Below, in pieces: positions 32,780 through 42,459 of a DNA stretch of 64,000 nucleotides (positions are counted from its first letter, which is position 1; each line of letters opens with the position of its first letter). The DNA is taken from contig JAJOZX010000943.1 in NCBI GenBank assembly GCA_023014485.1, positions 174,501 through 238,500 on the forward strand, in the 5' to 3' direction. A model generated the notes under the pieces. That model saw only the letters and a list, made by a program, of their open reading frames with translations. It made no database searches and was not told the origin of the DNA. Source of the DNA: Bathynomus jamesi. Taxonomy: Eukaryota; Arthropoda; Malacostraca; Isopoda; Cirolanidae. The translations under genes and the position numbers were made by a program.

Positions 32780-33644
32780 ACCTGTATGCAACTTTCCACG
32801 AACAGGAACGATCAGAGAAGGGGCACAGCGGGGCTTTTCCGCGACGGCTCAAGCTGGGATGTCTGAATATGCATGGATGTGGTCAGGATGATAAGAAGGG
32901 AGAGATTGGTGCTCTGCTTCGTGAGAGGGGCCTGGAGGTCCTGTCCTTGAGTGAAACAAAGCTGAAGGGTAAAGGTGTGGAGTGGTTTGGGAATGTTCGG
33001 AGGGTAAAGTCGGGGTTGGGTGTGGAGTGGTTTGGGAATGTTCGGAGGGTAAAGGCGGGGTTGGGTGTGGAGTGATTTGAGAATGTTCGGAGGGTAAAGT
33101 CGGGGTTGGGTGTGAAGAGGTTTGGGAATGTTCGGAGGGTAAAGGCGGGGTTGGGTGTGGAGTGGTTTGGGAATGTTCGGAGGGTAAAGTCGGGGTTGGG
33201 TGTGGAGTGGTTTGGGAATGTTCGGAGGGTAAAGTCGGGGTTGGGGAGAGGGCGAGGGCAAAGGAGGGGGTTGCGCTTCTGATATGTGATGGGCTCTGGC
33301 AATGTGTGGAAGAGTGCAAGGGAGTTCAAGGATGATGTGGATTAGAATGAAAGTGGGCCAAGAGAGGTGAGTGATTTAGTGCGCATGGGCCAGGGAGTGA
33401 GAAGAGCGAACAGATACGGAATGCGTTCTGGAACGAACTGGGTGAGTGTCTGCGTAGTTTTGATGCGAGGGACCCAGTTGTCGTGCTAGGGGACTCGAAT
33501 GCGGGAGTGGGGAATATGCCAATTGAAGGTATAGTTGGGGCGCATAGGGTGACTAGTGTGAATGAAAGTGGGGAAAGATTGGTTGATTTCTGTGATGAAA
33601 GAGAATTGATGACTGGGAATACATGGTTTCGTTAAAGAGATGTA
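32780..33644 (+). pseudogene. LINE-R endonuclease, first part
   Basis: The endonuclease starts LKLGCLNMHGCGQDDKKGEI and LLRERGLEVLSLSETKLKGK, the early catalytic blocks. Then comes a six-fold expanded 45-bp repeat (32974-33243). It continues with AHGPGSEKSEQIRNAFWNEL and DPVVVLGDSNAGVGNMPIEG, then MTGNTWFR, where the 4.27-kb element interrupts it. Stops and frameshifts are present. The clade (RTE-like or jockey-like) is not certain. Confidence 0.85.
32974..33243 (+). repeat. 45-bp minisatellite, six units, inside the endonuclease
   Basis: Each unit encodes GVEWFGNVRRVKSGL in frame. Single-base differences between units include AGTCGG/AGGCGG, and one unit has a TGG to TGA change that makes a stop. 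Related LINE proteins, as I recall them, have only one such segment, so the array arose by expansion of this copy. Confidence 0.95.
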
Positions 33645-34465
33645 CAGTTGCGCTCATTATTCGTAGAACACTCTTGAGAACAGATAGCGACACCTGGCTA
33701 TATATTTTATGAATGAATCTTGGAGTGAGTGAGCGCTGATTGGTTGGTTGACTCATTGCCAAATGTCTTTAGAACATAAATACTTCCATTCATCACTCTG
33801 GTTTACATATTACTAAGGAAACATAAATGAATAATTAAACATAAATTCAAGAAGGAGATATATAACAAGGGGGATGTCAATGAAGTGAATAAAAAATGGT
33901 CTTGTAAAAACTAAAAACTTCGGACGTGATGACAGTGTTCATGGTATTGGCAAGCCTATCATCCTGAACGATGTATAAAAACAGAGCCGTTGGTAGGCAT
34001 TATTACGCCCTGAGCAAATTCCAAATTGATTAATTAATTAATTTATTTATTTACATTTAATATTGAACATAGATTCAGATATTATTTTATTATAACAAAG
34101 ACAGAGCAAAACCCTTATATATAAGTTATATAAATACATATATCGGCGGTTTGCGAGTGAAAAAATAATGTTTTGATGCACACTAAATTTTAATAACATT
34201 ATAAGATCATCAGATTGATGGGTATCTGTAGGTTTCATACGTCACTGCTTAGAATATCTTCAAATTGCAAATGGACGACAGCTGAATGGATACTACTGGT
34301 ATGGCATTGTTATATCCGGAGCAAATGCTATTTCTAGATCAGCAACACTGATATAATAATAAACAGTCACTGAGAGAAATATTACTTAGAAACAAAGAAT
34401 GTTTTGTATTGAGGCAGCATCATAATTACATATAATTGTTTTGTATTAATAAATTCCATATATAT

Positions 34466-35795
34466 ATATATATAGAACACAAAGAGTGGTGGTAAATGGA
34501 GTCAAATCGGAAGTAGAGAGCTCTGTCCCACAAGGGACAGTACTAACTCCCTTGCTGTTCATAATAATGATTGCAGATATTGATGCAGATATCAATGACA
34601 GTATTGTATCATGTTTCGCAGATAACACAAAGATATGCAAGGAAATATTGAACGAAGGTGACATAGAAAGATTACAAAACGACATTGAAACACTATTCCA
34701 GTGGGTTGAAGACAACAATATGAAGTTTAACGAAGAAAAATTCCAACTTCTAAGATATGGTAATAACAAGGAACTACAGAAAAAAAGGGTACAAAACTCT
34801 GCAAGCCAAACAGATAACACCAAATCCACAAGTCAGGGATCTTGGAGTAATAATGTCGTCTGATGCAGAATTCAGAGAACACTATAACATCAAAATTACA
34901 ACTGCTAGAAAAATAATGGAGTCAATGAAAGAAAGCCACCCCAAGCCTTCTTTAGTTAGCTTTATAAGGCTAATTAACGAAAATATAACGACCTAACCTA
35001 ACCAATCGTCAAGGGCGTACAGTTGACCTAACGAATGGTTAGGTTAGGTTGTGATATTTTCGTTAGTTAGCCTTATAAAGCTAACTAAAGAAGGCTGTGG
35101 GTTGCTTTCTTTCATTGATCCAAATAATGGGAATCATTTGGAGGAGCTTCCGCAGCAGAAAAGCAAACATCATGCTCAAATTATTGAAGAGTCTAGTCCT
35201 ACCAATAATTGGGTATTGCTCAGTACCCATAAGCTCATACAGAAAACGAGACATTGCGAACATTGAAGCTATACAAAGGACTTTTACATCTAAGATGGCG
35301 GAAACGGGAGGTGAAGACTACTGGTCTCGACTACAATCACTGAAACGTTACTCTCTCGAAAGAAGGCACGAGCAGTACACAATAATATACATATGGAAAA
35401 TACTTGAGGGCTCTGTCTCTAACCTTAGATATGAAATAGAAACAAACTGGAATGAGAGAAGAGACAGATTTTGTACGGTCCCAGCTGCGGTGGGACAAGG
35501 GGCCATGAAAACGAGGATGGAAAATACTCTCAGAATAAGAGGCCCAAAGCTTTTCAATGTCCTACCAAAAGAAGTGAGGAATCTCCAGCACACCAACCTG
35601 AATAACTTCAAGAACCAGCTGAACATATTCCTGTGCAAAGTCCCTGACCACTGACCGGCCATGCGTGGCTGGCTACGAGGGCAGGAGATCAGACAGCAAT
35701 TCCCTCCTTCACCAAATCCCGCAAATGAGGCGGGATGCTGCAGAGGGGTCGACCGTAGGTCGATCCTGAACCGTCATTCGAACTCACCTAAATTA
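34466..35795 (+). pseudogene. LINE-B fragment: reverse transcriptase C-terminal half
   Basis: It begins within the enzyme at SSVPQGTVLTPLLFIIMIAD, then SCFADNTKICKE (the catalytic FADD is FADN here), WVEDNNMKFNEEKFQLL. It is interrupted by the hairpin at 34919-35121 and resumes IIWRSFRSRKANIMLKLLKS, ANIEAIQRTFTSKMAETGGE, RGPKLFNVLPKEVRNLQHTN, NQLNIFLCKVPDH. A second copy, minus strand, lies at 55000-55558. It is CR1/L2-like and truncated at the 5' end beside a TA run. Confidence 0.88.
34919..35121 (+). mobile_element. 203-bp hairpin element, copy P2
   Basis: Same palindrome family as P1, with the 8-bp duplication AAATAATG (34911-34918, 35122-35129). Outermost bases are GAGTCAATGAAAGAAAGCC on the left and the complement of GGATCAATGAAAGAAAGCA on the right. 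The LINE-B copy near 55330 has AATAATGGGCATTATC without the insertion, an empty site. The spacer orientation matches P1. Confidence 0.93.
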
Positions 35796-35855
35796 AGTAT
35801 ATATATATAGACTATATATATATATACGTATATATATATATATATACACACACAG
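35796..35855. repeat. (TA)n and CA microsatellite
   Basis: Interrupted TA array ending in ACACACAC. Confidence 0.9.
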
Positions 35856-35857
35856 TA

Positions 35858-35985
35858 TGTATATAGCAACTCGCTCCTCCACCAAGCCAGGACTAGAGGC
35901 GGGGCCACCAGCTTGACCTTCGTGTGAAGAGAGACCGACGCACACAAAAACCCAGCTGTTCATCCTTGCACACAATAAAGAAAGT
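35858..35985 (+). mobile_element. LINE 3'-end fragment
   Basis: Encodes ATRSSTKPGLEAGPPA then a stop, and contains CAGCTTGACCTTCGTG, matching the complement of 2988-3055. It finishes with AATAAA at about 35974. Only the 3' end of a LINE remains. Confidence 0.6.
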
Positions 35986-36004
35986 GGTTGGTAGATAAAT
36001 GGGT

Positions 36005-36148
36005 ACCCTAGGTGGCCTAGTGGTTAAGACGCTGGGCTGCTGATGGGGCGTGGTTCGGATTCCACGTTAAACTGTAGGTCTAAGGTGGGGTGAAAAGCTT
36101 GACCTTCGTCAGAATGAACAATTCGGGCGGAAGCTAACCAAACCAAAG
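36005..36148 (+). mobile_element. tRNA-derived SINE
   Basis: A-box TGGCCTAGTGGTTAAGACGC and B-box TGGTTCGGATTCCACG lie about 30 bp apart, as in tRNA genes. The tail carries AAGCTTGACCTTCGTCAGAA. It shares AAGCTTGACCTTCGT with the LINE 3' ends at 35858-35985 and 2985-3055, which suggests it was retroposed by that LINE. The second copy is at 52840-53165. Confidence 0.88.
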
Positions 36149-36153
36149 GTATA

Positions 36154-37488
36154 CAGTGGCGTTCAAAAGTCTACGTCCATCTTATAATCACCCAATTTAT
36201 TGTAAATTGTACTAATACTGTATATATGATAATTACAACAAAATTTTATTTTTTATTTTTACATTGTTTGCTTCTAAATGTAATTATTATAAATTAGTAA
36301 AGAAATTAACAATTTAATGGGATAATCTTATAATTGATATGACCTCCTTTTGCTTTAATGACAGCTTCCACTCTGTGAGGCATAGATTCGACAAGTTTCT
36401 AGATGACATCTTGTGCTATACCGTTCCAGCATTCTTCTACATTCTCCCAGAGAGAATCAAGAGAAGTTATATTCTTTTTAGCTTTCAGACTTTTCAAATG
36501 GTCCCAAAGATGCTCTATTGGATTGAGATCAGGACTGTGTGGAGGAAACTTCATAATTTGTAGAACACCTTCATCTTTTTTCTTGTTGAGATAGTTCATG
36601 TTGAGATAGTTAGAAGTGTGCTTTGGGTCGTTATCCTGCTGGAAAATGAATACTTGACTACAAAGCATCAATCCTGATGGTATTGCATGTCTCTCTAGTA
36701 TGGAGTGGTACTTCTCTTTTGCGAGATTGTAAGTGATTCTATGAAGATTTCCAACTCCAGAATAACTGAAACAACCCCAGACTTGAATGTTGCCTCCACC
36801 ATGTTTTACCGAATGTTTTATGCAGGGATCTATCAGTTTTTCGCTGGTTCTACGTCTAACATAAACTCTTCTATGAGACCCAAAAAGTTCCACTTTGGAT
36901 TTATGAATAAAAATAACTTTTTTCCAGTCGTCTACAGTAAAATTTCGATATTCACTTGACCACTCAAGTCTTTTAGCCTTATTTTGTTTCCTCAATAGTG
37001 GTATGGACACAGCAACTCTGCCATGGACACCAGCTTTTATGAGTCTTCTTTTTATAGTACTTGTACTTATTGGAGAGTTCCGTTGTTCATTCAACTGTGC
37101 CTGAATCTGTGTAGCTGTGGCTTTTCTGTCACGCACTGATGTAACCTTGATGTATTGATCCTCAGAATCAGTAGTCACTTTAGGTCTGCCAGATCTTGTC
37201 TCTGAAGAACACAACCCAGATTTTTTTATATCTGCTTATAGTTTTTTGAACGGCCCCTTTTGAAACGTTAATTTTTGCCGAGATCTGGCGTTAGGACCAA
37301 AGAGGACCATTTTCATTAATGTATCCTTTCTTATGATATAAAAGCTACATTACTTACACATGTTGTAGAATATATGAAATACATTTCTTGGAAAAGAAAA
37401 TACCTTAATATAGGGGACATACTTTCTCAGAGTTGTATTATTTTCTAGAAATTGTCTAAACCTGAGGTGGACGCAGACTTTTGAATAT
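36154..37488 (-). mobile_element. Tc1-type transposon, right end trimmed
   Basis: The left end CAGTGGCGTTCAAAAGTCTA follows a TA (36152-36153). At the right, the complement of TTCAAAAGTCTGCGTCCACC is present but the last ~8 bp are missing where the sequence joins the inverted arm of the 4.27-kb element at 37491. It contains a minus-strand transposase gene. Confidence 0.88.
36399..37300 (-). pseudogene. Tc1 transposase with first catalytic Asp replaced
   Basis: A Tc1/mariner DDE transposase. The N-terminal helix-turn-helix is present in a broken upstream frame (QISAKINVSKGAVQKTI). The 271-codon open part (36399-37214) has the second helix-turn-helix (TATQIQAQLNEQRN...STSTIKRRLIKAG). The catalytic domain follows: VIFIHKSKVELFG where the family has VIFSDESKF (Asp to His, gat to cat), QQDNDPKHTS with the second Asp, and PHSPDLNPIEHLWDHLK with the Glu (DD34E spacing). 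Loss of the first Asp and the broken start mean it is inactive. Confidence 0.92.
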
Positions 37489-37916
37489 ACATAATCAATT
37501 TGGAATTTGCTCAGGGCGCAATAATGCCTACCAACGGCTCTGTTTTTATACATCGTTCAGGATGACAGGCTTGCCAATACCATGAACACTGTCATCACGT
37601 CCGAAGTTTTTTTAGTTTTTACAAGACCATTTTTTATTCACTTCATTGACATCCCCCTTGTTAATATATATCTCCTTCTTGAATTTATGTTTAATTATTC
37701 ATTTATGTTTCCTTAGTAATATGTAAACCAAAGTGACGAATGGAAATAATTATGTTCTAAAGACATTTGGCAATGAGTAAACCAATCAATCAGCGCTCAC
37801 TCACTCCAAGATTCACTCATAAAATGTTACAACCGTCTGTAGTACACACAACAAATATATGCCAGGTGTCGCTATCTGTTCCCAAGAGTGTCCTACAAAT
37901 AATGAGCGCAACTGTA

Positions 37917-40285
37917 CATAAGTACACGTGGGTTAGTGGTGTCTGAGAAGATAGGGCACTAATGGATTATGTGTTGATGAGGAGATCTGCTAGGGGGAGG
38001 TTGTTAGATATGAATGTGTTGAGAGGAGTGGCAGGTGGAACGTCTAACCACTTCCTGGTGGAGGCGAAAATGGAGGTTTGTGGTGGGAGGGAAGTAAGAG
38101 GGGGGGTAGGGTGCCTGTGAAAGAGGTAGTGAGAATGAGTGAGCTGAGGAAAAGGGATTGTGAATGGATGTATCAGGAGAGACTGAATGAGGAATGGTGC
38201 AGGGTGGGAGATAATGAAACAAGGGGTGTGGAAGAGGAGTGGTAGATATTTAGTGAAGCGGCGCTGAAGTGTGCGACGGAAATGTGTAATGTACGGAAGG
38301 TTGGGGTTGGACATAAAGGACGGGATAGTGAATGGTGGAATGTGAAGGCTGAAATATTGGTGAAGCAAAAGAGGGAAGTATATGTTCGGTACTCGCAGAG
38401 TAGAAGTGTGGATGATTGGGAAGCGTATAAGAAGAAGAGACAAGAAGTAAAGAGAAAAGTGCGAGAGCTGAAAGAGAGAGCAAATGAGAGATGGGGTATG
38501 AGAGTGTCAGAAAATTTCAGGGAGAACAAAATGTTTTGGAGAGAAGTGAATAGTATGAGGAAAATAAGAGGGCAGGTGAGCATGACTGTGAAAAGAGTCG
38601 ATGGGGAAGTGATGACAGAGAGAGATGTGAAGACAAGGTGGAGCGAGTATTTTGATGGACTATTGAACGTGTCGGAAGCAGATGTGGTATGTTTGGGCAG
38701 AGAGGGGGTTCGGAGTAGGGGAGTTGTGTCGAATAGGTTGGTCCGTAGGGAGGAGGTGATGGAGGCCCTTGGCAGGATGAAAGGTGGGAAAGCGATAGGA
38801 ATGGCTGGGATCGCTGTGGAGCTCTTGAAAAAAGGCGGTGATTGTAGTGTTTATTGGTTGGTGCGTCTGTTTAATGTGTGTATGGACAGAGGCGAGGTGC
38901 CTCAGAACTGGCGGAGTGCATGTATCGTCCCCCAGTATAAAGGCAGGGGGGAACAAATATGTACGTTCGAATTATAGAGGAATTAGTCTGCTGAGTGTGC
39001 CAGGGAAGGTGTCTGGGACAGTGGTGATTGAAAGAGTGGTGGCGGACACGGAGGAACAGATTGGGGAGGAGCAAGAGGTTTTTAGAAGAGGTAGAGGATG
39101 TGTAAACCAGAAGTTGGGGTTGAAGATGCTGTGTGAGAAATACTTGGAGAAAGAAAGGGATTTGTATGTGGCGTTCATGGATCTTGAAAAACGTATGATA
39201 GGGTTGACAGAAAGGCGTTGTGGCAAGTGCTGCAGCTGTATAGGGGGCATGGGTCGTTGTTGAATGCGGTGAAAAGTTTTTACCGAGAGAGTAGAGCATG
39301 TGTGCGTGTGGTAAGAGAAGAAAGTGAGTGGTTTTCGGGGAAAGTGGGTCTACGGCAGGGGTGTGTGATGTCTCCGTGGCTGTTTAATATGTTTATAGAC
39401 GGGGGTGGTGAAAGAGGTGAATGCAAGGGTCATGGAGAGGGGAGCGGGGGGTAAAGCATGCTGCGGGGGAAAGGTTTTTAGGAAGTGAATCAGTTGTTGT
39501 ATGCGGATGATACGTCTCTGGTGGCGGACTCGAGAGAAAAGCTACAGAGACTGGTAACTGAGTTCGGAAGGGTGTGTGAAAGAAGGAAGCTAAGAGTAAA
39601 TGTGACTAAGAGTAAGGTTATGTGGTGCTGTAAAAGGGAGGTTCGTGAGCGACTACGCGTAAGTTTGTATGGTGAGGAAATGGAAGAACTGCCATGTTTC
39701 AGGTACTTGGGGGTGGATGTGGCAAGGAGTGCGACGATGGAGGCAGAGGTGGGGCACAGGGTAGAAGAAGGGGCAAAGGTACTGGGTGCCCTAAGAAGTG
39801 TTTGGAAGGAGAGATCAGTGTCTATGGGTGCGAAGATGGGTATGTATGAAGGTATAGTAGTGCCAACAGTGTTGCATGGATGTGAGGCATGGGTGGCGAA
39901 TGCGAAGGAAAGGAAAAGGGCGGATGGACTGGAAATGAAATGCTTGAGGACGATCTGTCGGGTGAGGCGGATTGATCATGTGAGAAACATTGATATCCAT
40001 GAGAGGTGTAGGAGTCGAAGGAGTCTGGTAGAGGGAACAGATGAAGGGGTGTTAAAATGGTTTGGGAATATGGAGAGGATGAGTGAGGAGAGGATGCTAA
40101 AGAGGATTTACGTGTCGGAGACGGAAGGGGAAAGAGGGAGGGGTAGACCGAGGAGGAGATGGAAGGATGGGTTAAGGGAGGCTTTGGGTCAGCCGGGCCT
40201 GGACGTCTGGGAGGGTGAAAGATGCGCGCTATATAGAGAAACGTGGAGCGATGTGGTTATGGGGACGACGAGCTGGTAATATGCC
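37917..40285 (+). pseudogene. LINE-R: endonuclease end, reverse transcriptase, C-terminus
   Basis: It continues from 33644 with HKYTWVSGV, EDRALMDYVLM and GGTSNHFLVEAK (the endonuclease SxHF block). The reverse transcriptase follows in several frames: RMKGGKAIGMAGIAVELLKK, WRSACIVPQYKGRGE, SNYRGISLLSVPGKV, LYVAFMDLEK, VGLRQGCVMSPWLFNMFIDG, NQLLYADDTSLVADS (YADD, about 39500), CFRYLGVDVARSATM. The C-terminal domain has GTDEGVLKWFGNMERMSEER and RGRGRPRRRWKDGL. Stops at 38977, 39263 and 39454 break it. Confidence 0.9.
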
Positions 40286-40456
40286 GTCTCAGGGTGTATG
40301 AAGCGGTCTGAGTAAACCGTGGAGTAGTCTGCGGGGATGGGCTGTGGATAAGTTGCCCTGAAGCAGGTGCATTATTGACATGTTAGCTGATGAAGTGAAT
40401 GTGAGCGATTGAGGATTGTTCCTGACGCGAGCTCACTGCGGTGGGAGAGTGCGTTT
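40286..40456. other. LINE-R 3' flank, no gene
   Basis: Sequence after the LINE-R stop that probably includes its 3' untranslated region. No coding signal. Confidence 0.5.
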
Positions 40457-40457
40457 G

Positions 40458-40522
40458 GGTGTGTGTGTGTGTGTGTGTGTTATATATATATATATATATA
40501 ATATATATATATTATATATATA
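40458..40522. repeat. Compound (GT)n(TA)n microsatellite
   Basis: A GT array passes into interrupted TA arrays. Confidence 0.95.
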
Positions 40523-40634
40523 AACTGGCCTCTTTTAATGACGTTTCAGCTACAGATGTCCATTCTGAATGTGTGTTTTTGTGCTTATTTAGCCTCCTTC
40601 GTAACAGCAAAGGTCACATGGTGAAGGGGACCCA

Positions 40635-40752
40635 CACCTTTACGTGGGATCAGAACCAAGGGTCACCCATCCGCTACTACTCAGACCAAGCGTCGCTTAA
40701 CTTCGCTGATTGACGAGAAGCGGTGTTGCTATATGGACACGACGTAGTCCTT
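40635..40752 (-). ncRNA. 5S rRNA-derived sequence (pseudogene or SINE3-like head)
   Basis: The minus strand contains the hallmarks of 5S rRNA: TCTCGTCAATCAGCGAAGTT followed by AAGCGACGCTTGG, then GGATGGGTGACCCTTGGTTC, in correct order and spacing (internal control region). The 5' part CGTCGTGTCCATATAGCAAC resembles the 5S start. The 3' part diverges after about 100 bases. A lone diverged copy next to mobile DNA is more likely a 5S-derived SINE or pseudogene than a functional gene. Confidence 0.8.
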
Positions 40753-40759
40753 CCTTTCC

Positions 40760-41160
40760 ATTCTGAGTCTTTCTTAGTTGTTTTCATTTGTTATTCATCG
40801 TCGTATAAATTATATTATATTATTTATATATTTATTTATATATTTACTATTTATACAATTATTACAAAATAATGAGAATAAGTGAAAGGCAATTTTTTTG
40901 TTTGTTGAGTTCGTTTCCTCAGCTTTACATTTTCTAGGAAAGTGTGAAAATCAGTCCCTTAAGGTTATAAAGATTATCCAATCCGCGAACGGGTCTTTAA
41001 ATCTCGTACTCACTCTGAAACTCGTTTTAAAATTTGATTTTTGTCTAAAACTGTCAAGAACCATTCAACTAAAATTAGGCCCACGTTCGAACTAAATCAA
41101 TTTACAGTTAAAAAATATATAAAAACCATTTTATTAGAATACCCCAATATGTTCAGAACT
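40760..41160. other. AT-rich stretch, no gene seen
   Basis: No coding or repeat signal beyond A+T words. Confidence 0.5.
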
Positions 41161-41167
41161 GCATGTA

Positions 41168-41309
41168 CAGTATAATGCAATTGCCCTTGCCCACAGTGGT
41201 TCGGATGCTTTCTGTAGGAAATCGGTGATTGGTTGACATCCTACAAAATGCGTTCTCGACATTAGAAACGCTGTAGTTTTGGGTGAACAAGGGCAATTGC
41301 ATTAGACTG
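41168..41309. mobile_element. 142-bp Tc1/mariner-type MITE
   Basis: Inverted ends CAGTATAATGCAATTGCCCT / CAGTCTAATGCAATTGCCCT, flanked by TA (41166-41167, 41310-41311). No coding capacity. Confidence 0.85.
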
Positions 41310-41477
41310 TACTGTACTTCTCTGAATGATCAACAAAATATTGTATGCTAAAAGAAAAGATACTCTTGTCTTTTCACTACGATAGTCTTTAATTTAATAG
41401 AAGAAAATGAAAATGTAAAAAACTTTGAACGTTATGGTTTGTAATATAAAGAGTGGTTGGGAGTTATAATAGAGGTG

Positions 41478-41552
41478 ATCCAAGAAAGATGTTCCCAGAA
41501 GTACCTTTTTACGTAAATAGTTTTGGGAACACCTTTGTGGATCACCCTGCAT
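41478..41552. mobile_element. Tiny Tc1/mariner-type MITE
   Basis: Imperfect inverted ends: GAGGTGATCCAAGAAAGATG on the left and the complement of CAGGGTGATCCACAAAGGTG on the right, about 70 bp apart. Boundaries approximate. Confidence 0.55.
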
Positions 41553-41559
41553 TATTAGG

Positions 41560-42455
41560 AAATTCATTTACCTAAATTGAAAATTTAATAATACAAAGTT
41601 TCTGGTTTTATTTGCTCAAAGATTTTTGAAGCATTACTTTGCATTCAAATTTAAACCAAGAAAATCAGAGTGATAAGAACATTGGTCTCCGATTTTCACT
41701 TTGGAACAATACAAAAAACTAAATATGTGTCCGCCTATTATTAACGATAGAAATTTATTAAGACGGGTAAACCAACCGAATTTAAACATAAGATGTGCAA
41801 TGTGCATAAGAATTAAGGTTTTCATCTATAGAAATTACACCACACGCACCCTCCCCACACACACAGATGGGGATCTCCGCATAAGCGAGGTACCGACTTT
41901 TTAAAATGCATACTATATCTAAAAAACTAATTAACCAACCCTAATTTAAACTAACCTAACCTTAGTGCCATCGAATCGAGAAAGTCGTGATAAGGGTTTT
42001 GGACGCAATTAAGAACTCGGAGGGTGGTTTTATGTAGTCATTAAATAGTACTAGCTAATCTAGCCTAGCCTAACACAATCAGGACCAATATATCTATTTC
42101 CCTATAATAAAAATGTTTATACGTGTAGGTTTTTTTCTTATAAATTTTTTAATCTTCCGTGGTACCAAAAGTGTTACCTCACAAAAAATTACCTCCTACA
42201 CACACACACACACACACCCATACACACACACACACACAGAGTGTCAGACAAAAGGCTTAAGTATCAAAAACCACGTCAACTTTGATTTTCATAAAAAATT
42301 TCAGCCCAAGTTTCCCATTAATAATACTCTAATAAATCAGAATAAGAATGGGACAGTCTTCGCCACAAGTATGAGACACCCAAGAAAATCTGAGTGATGA
42401 GAGATCTAAAAAGATATGAATCAATATGTCATGGAAACAGTTTTTAAATGTAATA
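41560..42455. other. No gene seen; CA array at 42197-42238
   Basis: Short CA runs and AT-rich sequence. Nothing codes that I recognise. GAAAATCAGAGTGATAAGAA (41659) and GAAAATCTGAGTGATGAGAG (42384) are similar direct words of unknown meaning. Confidence 0.45.
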
Positions 42456-42459
42456 TTTA

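Larger units (their letters stand above)
33645..37914. mobile_element. 4.27-kb composite element with ~390-bp inverted ends
   Basis: The left end (33645-34032) and right end (about 37491-37914) are inverted copies starting CAGTTGCGCTCATTATTCG / CAGTTGCGCTCATTATTTG, flanked by TA (33643-33644, 37915-37916). The right arm has an extra ~38 bp relative to the left, near 37828-37863. The TA target and CAGT start fit Tc1/mariner. Removing it rejoins LINE-R at GNTWFRKRDVHKYTWVSG after correction of one base. The interior holds a LINE-B fragment, a SINE and a Tc1 copy instead of a matching transposase. Confidence 0.9.

Noticed and set aside
32812..33329. Pro/His-rich repeat proteins on the minus strand
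   Set aside because: Three frames stay open at once because the 45-bp minisatellite has no stops; the real frame is the plus-strand LINE endonuclease.
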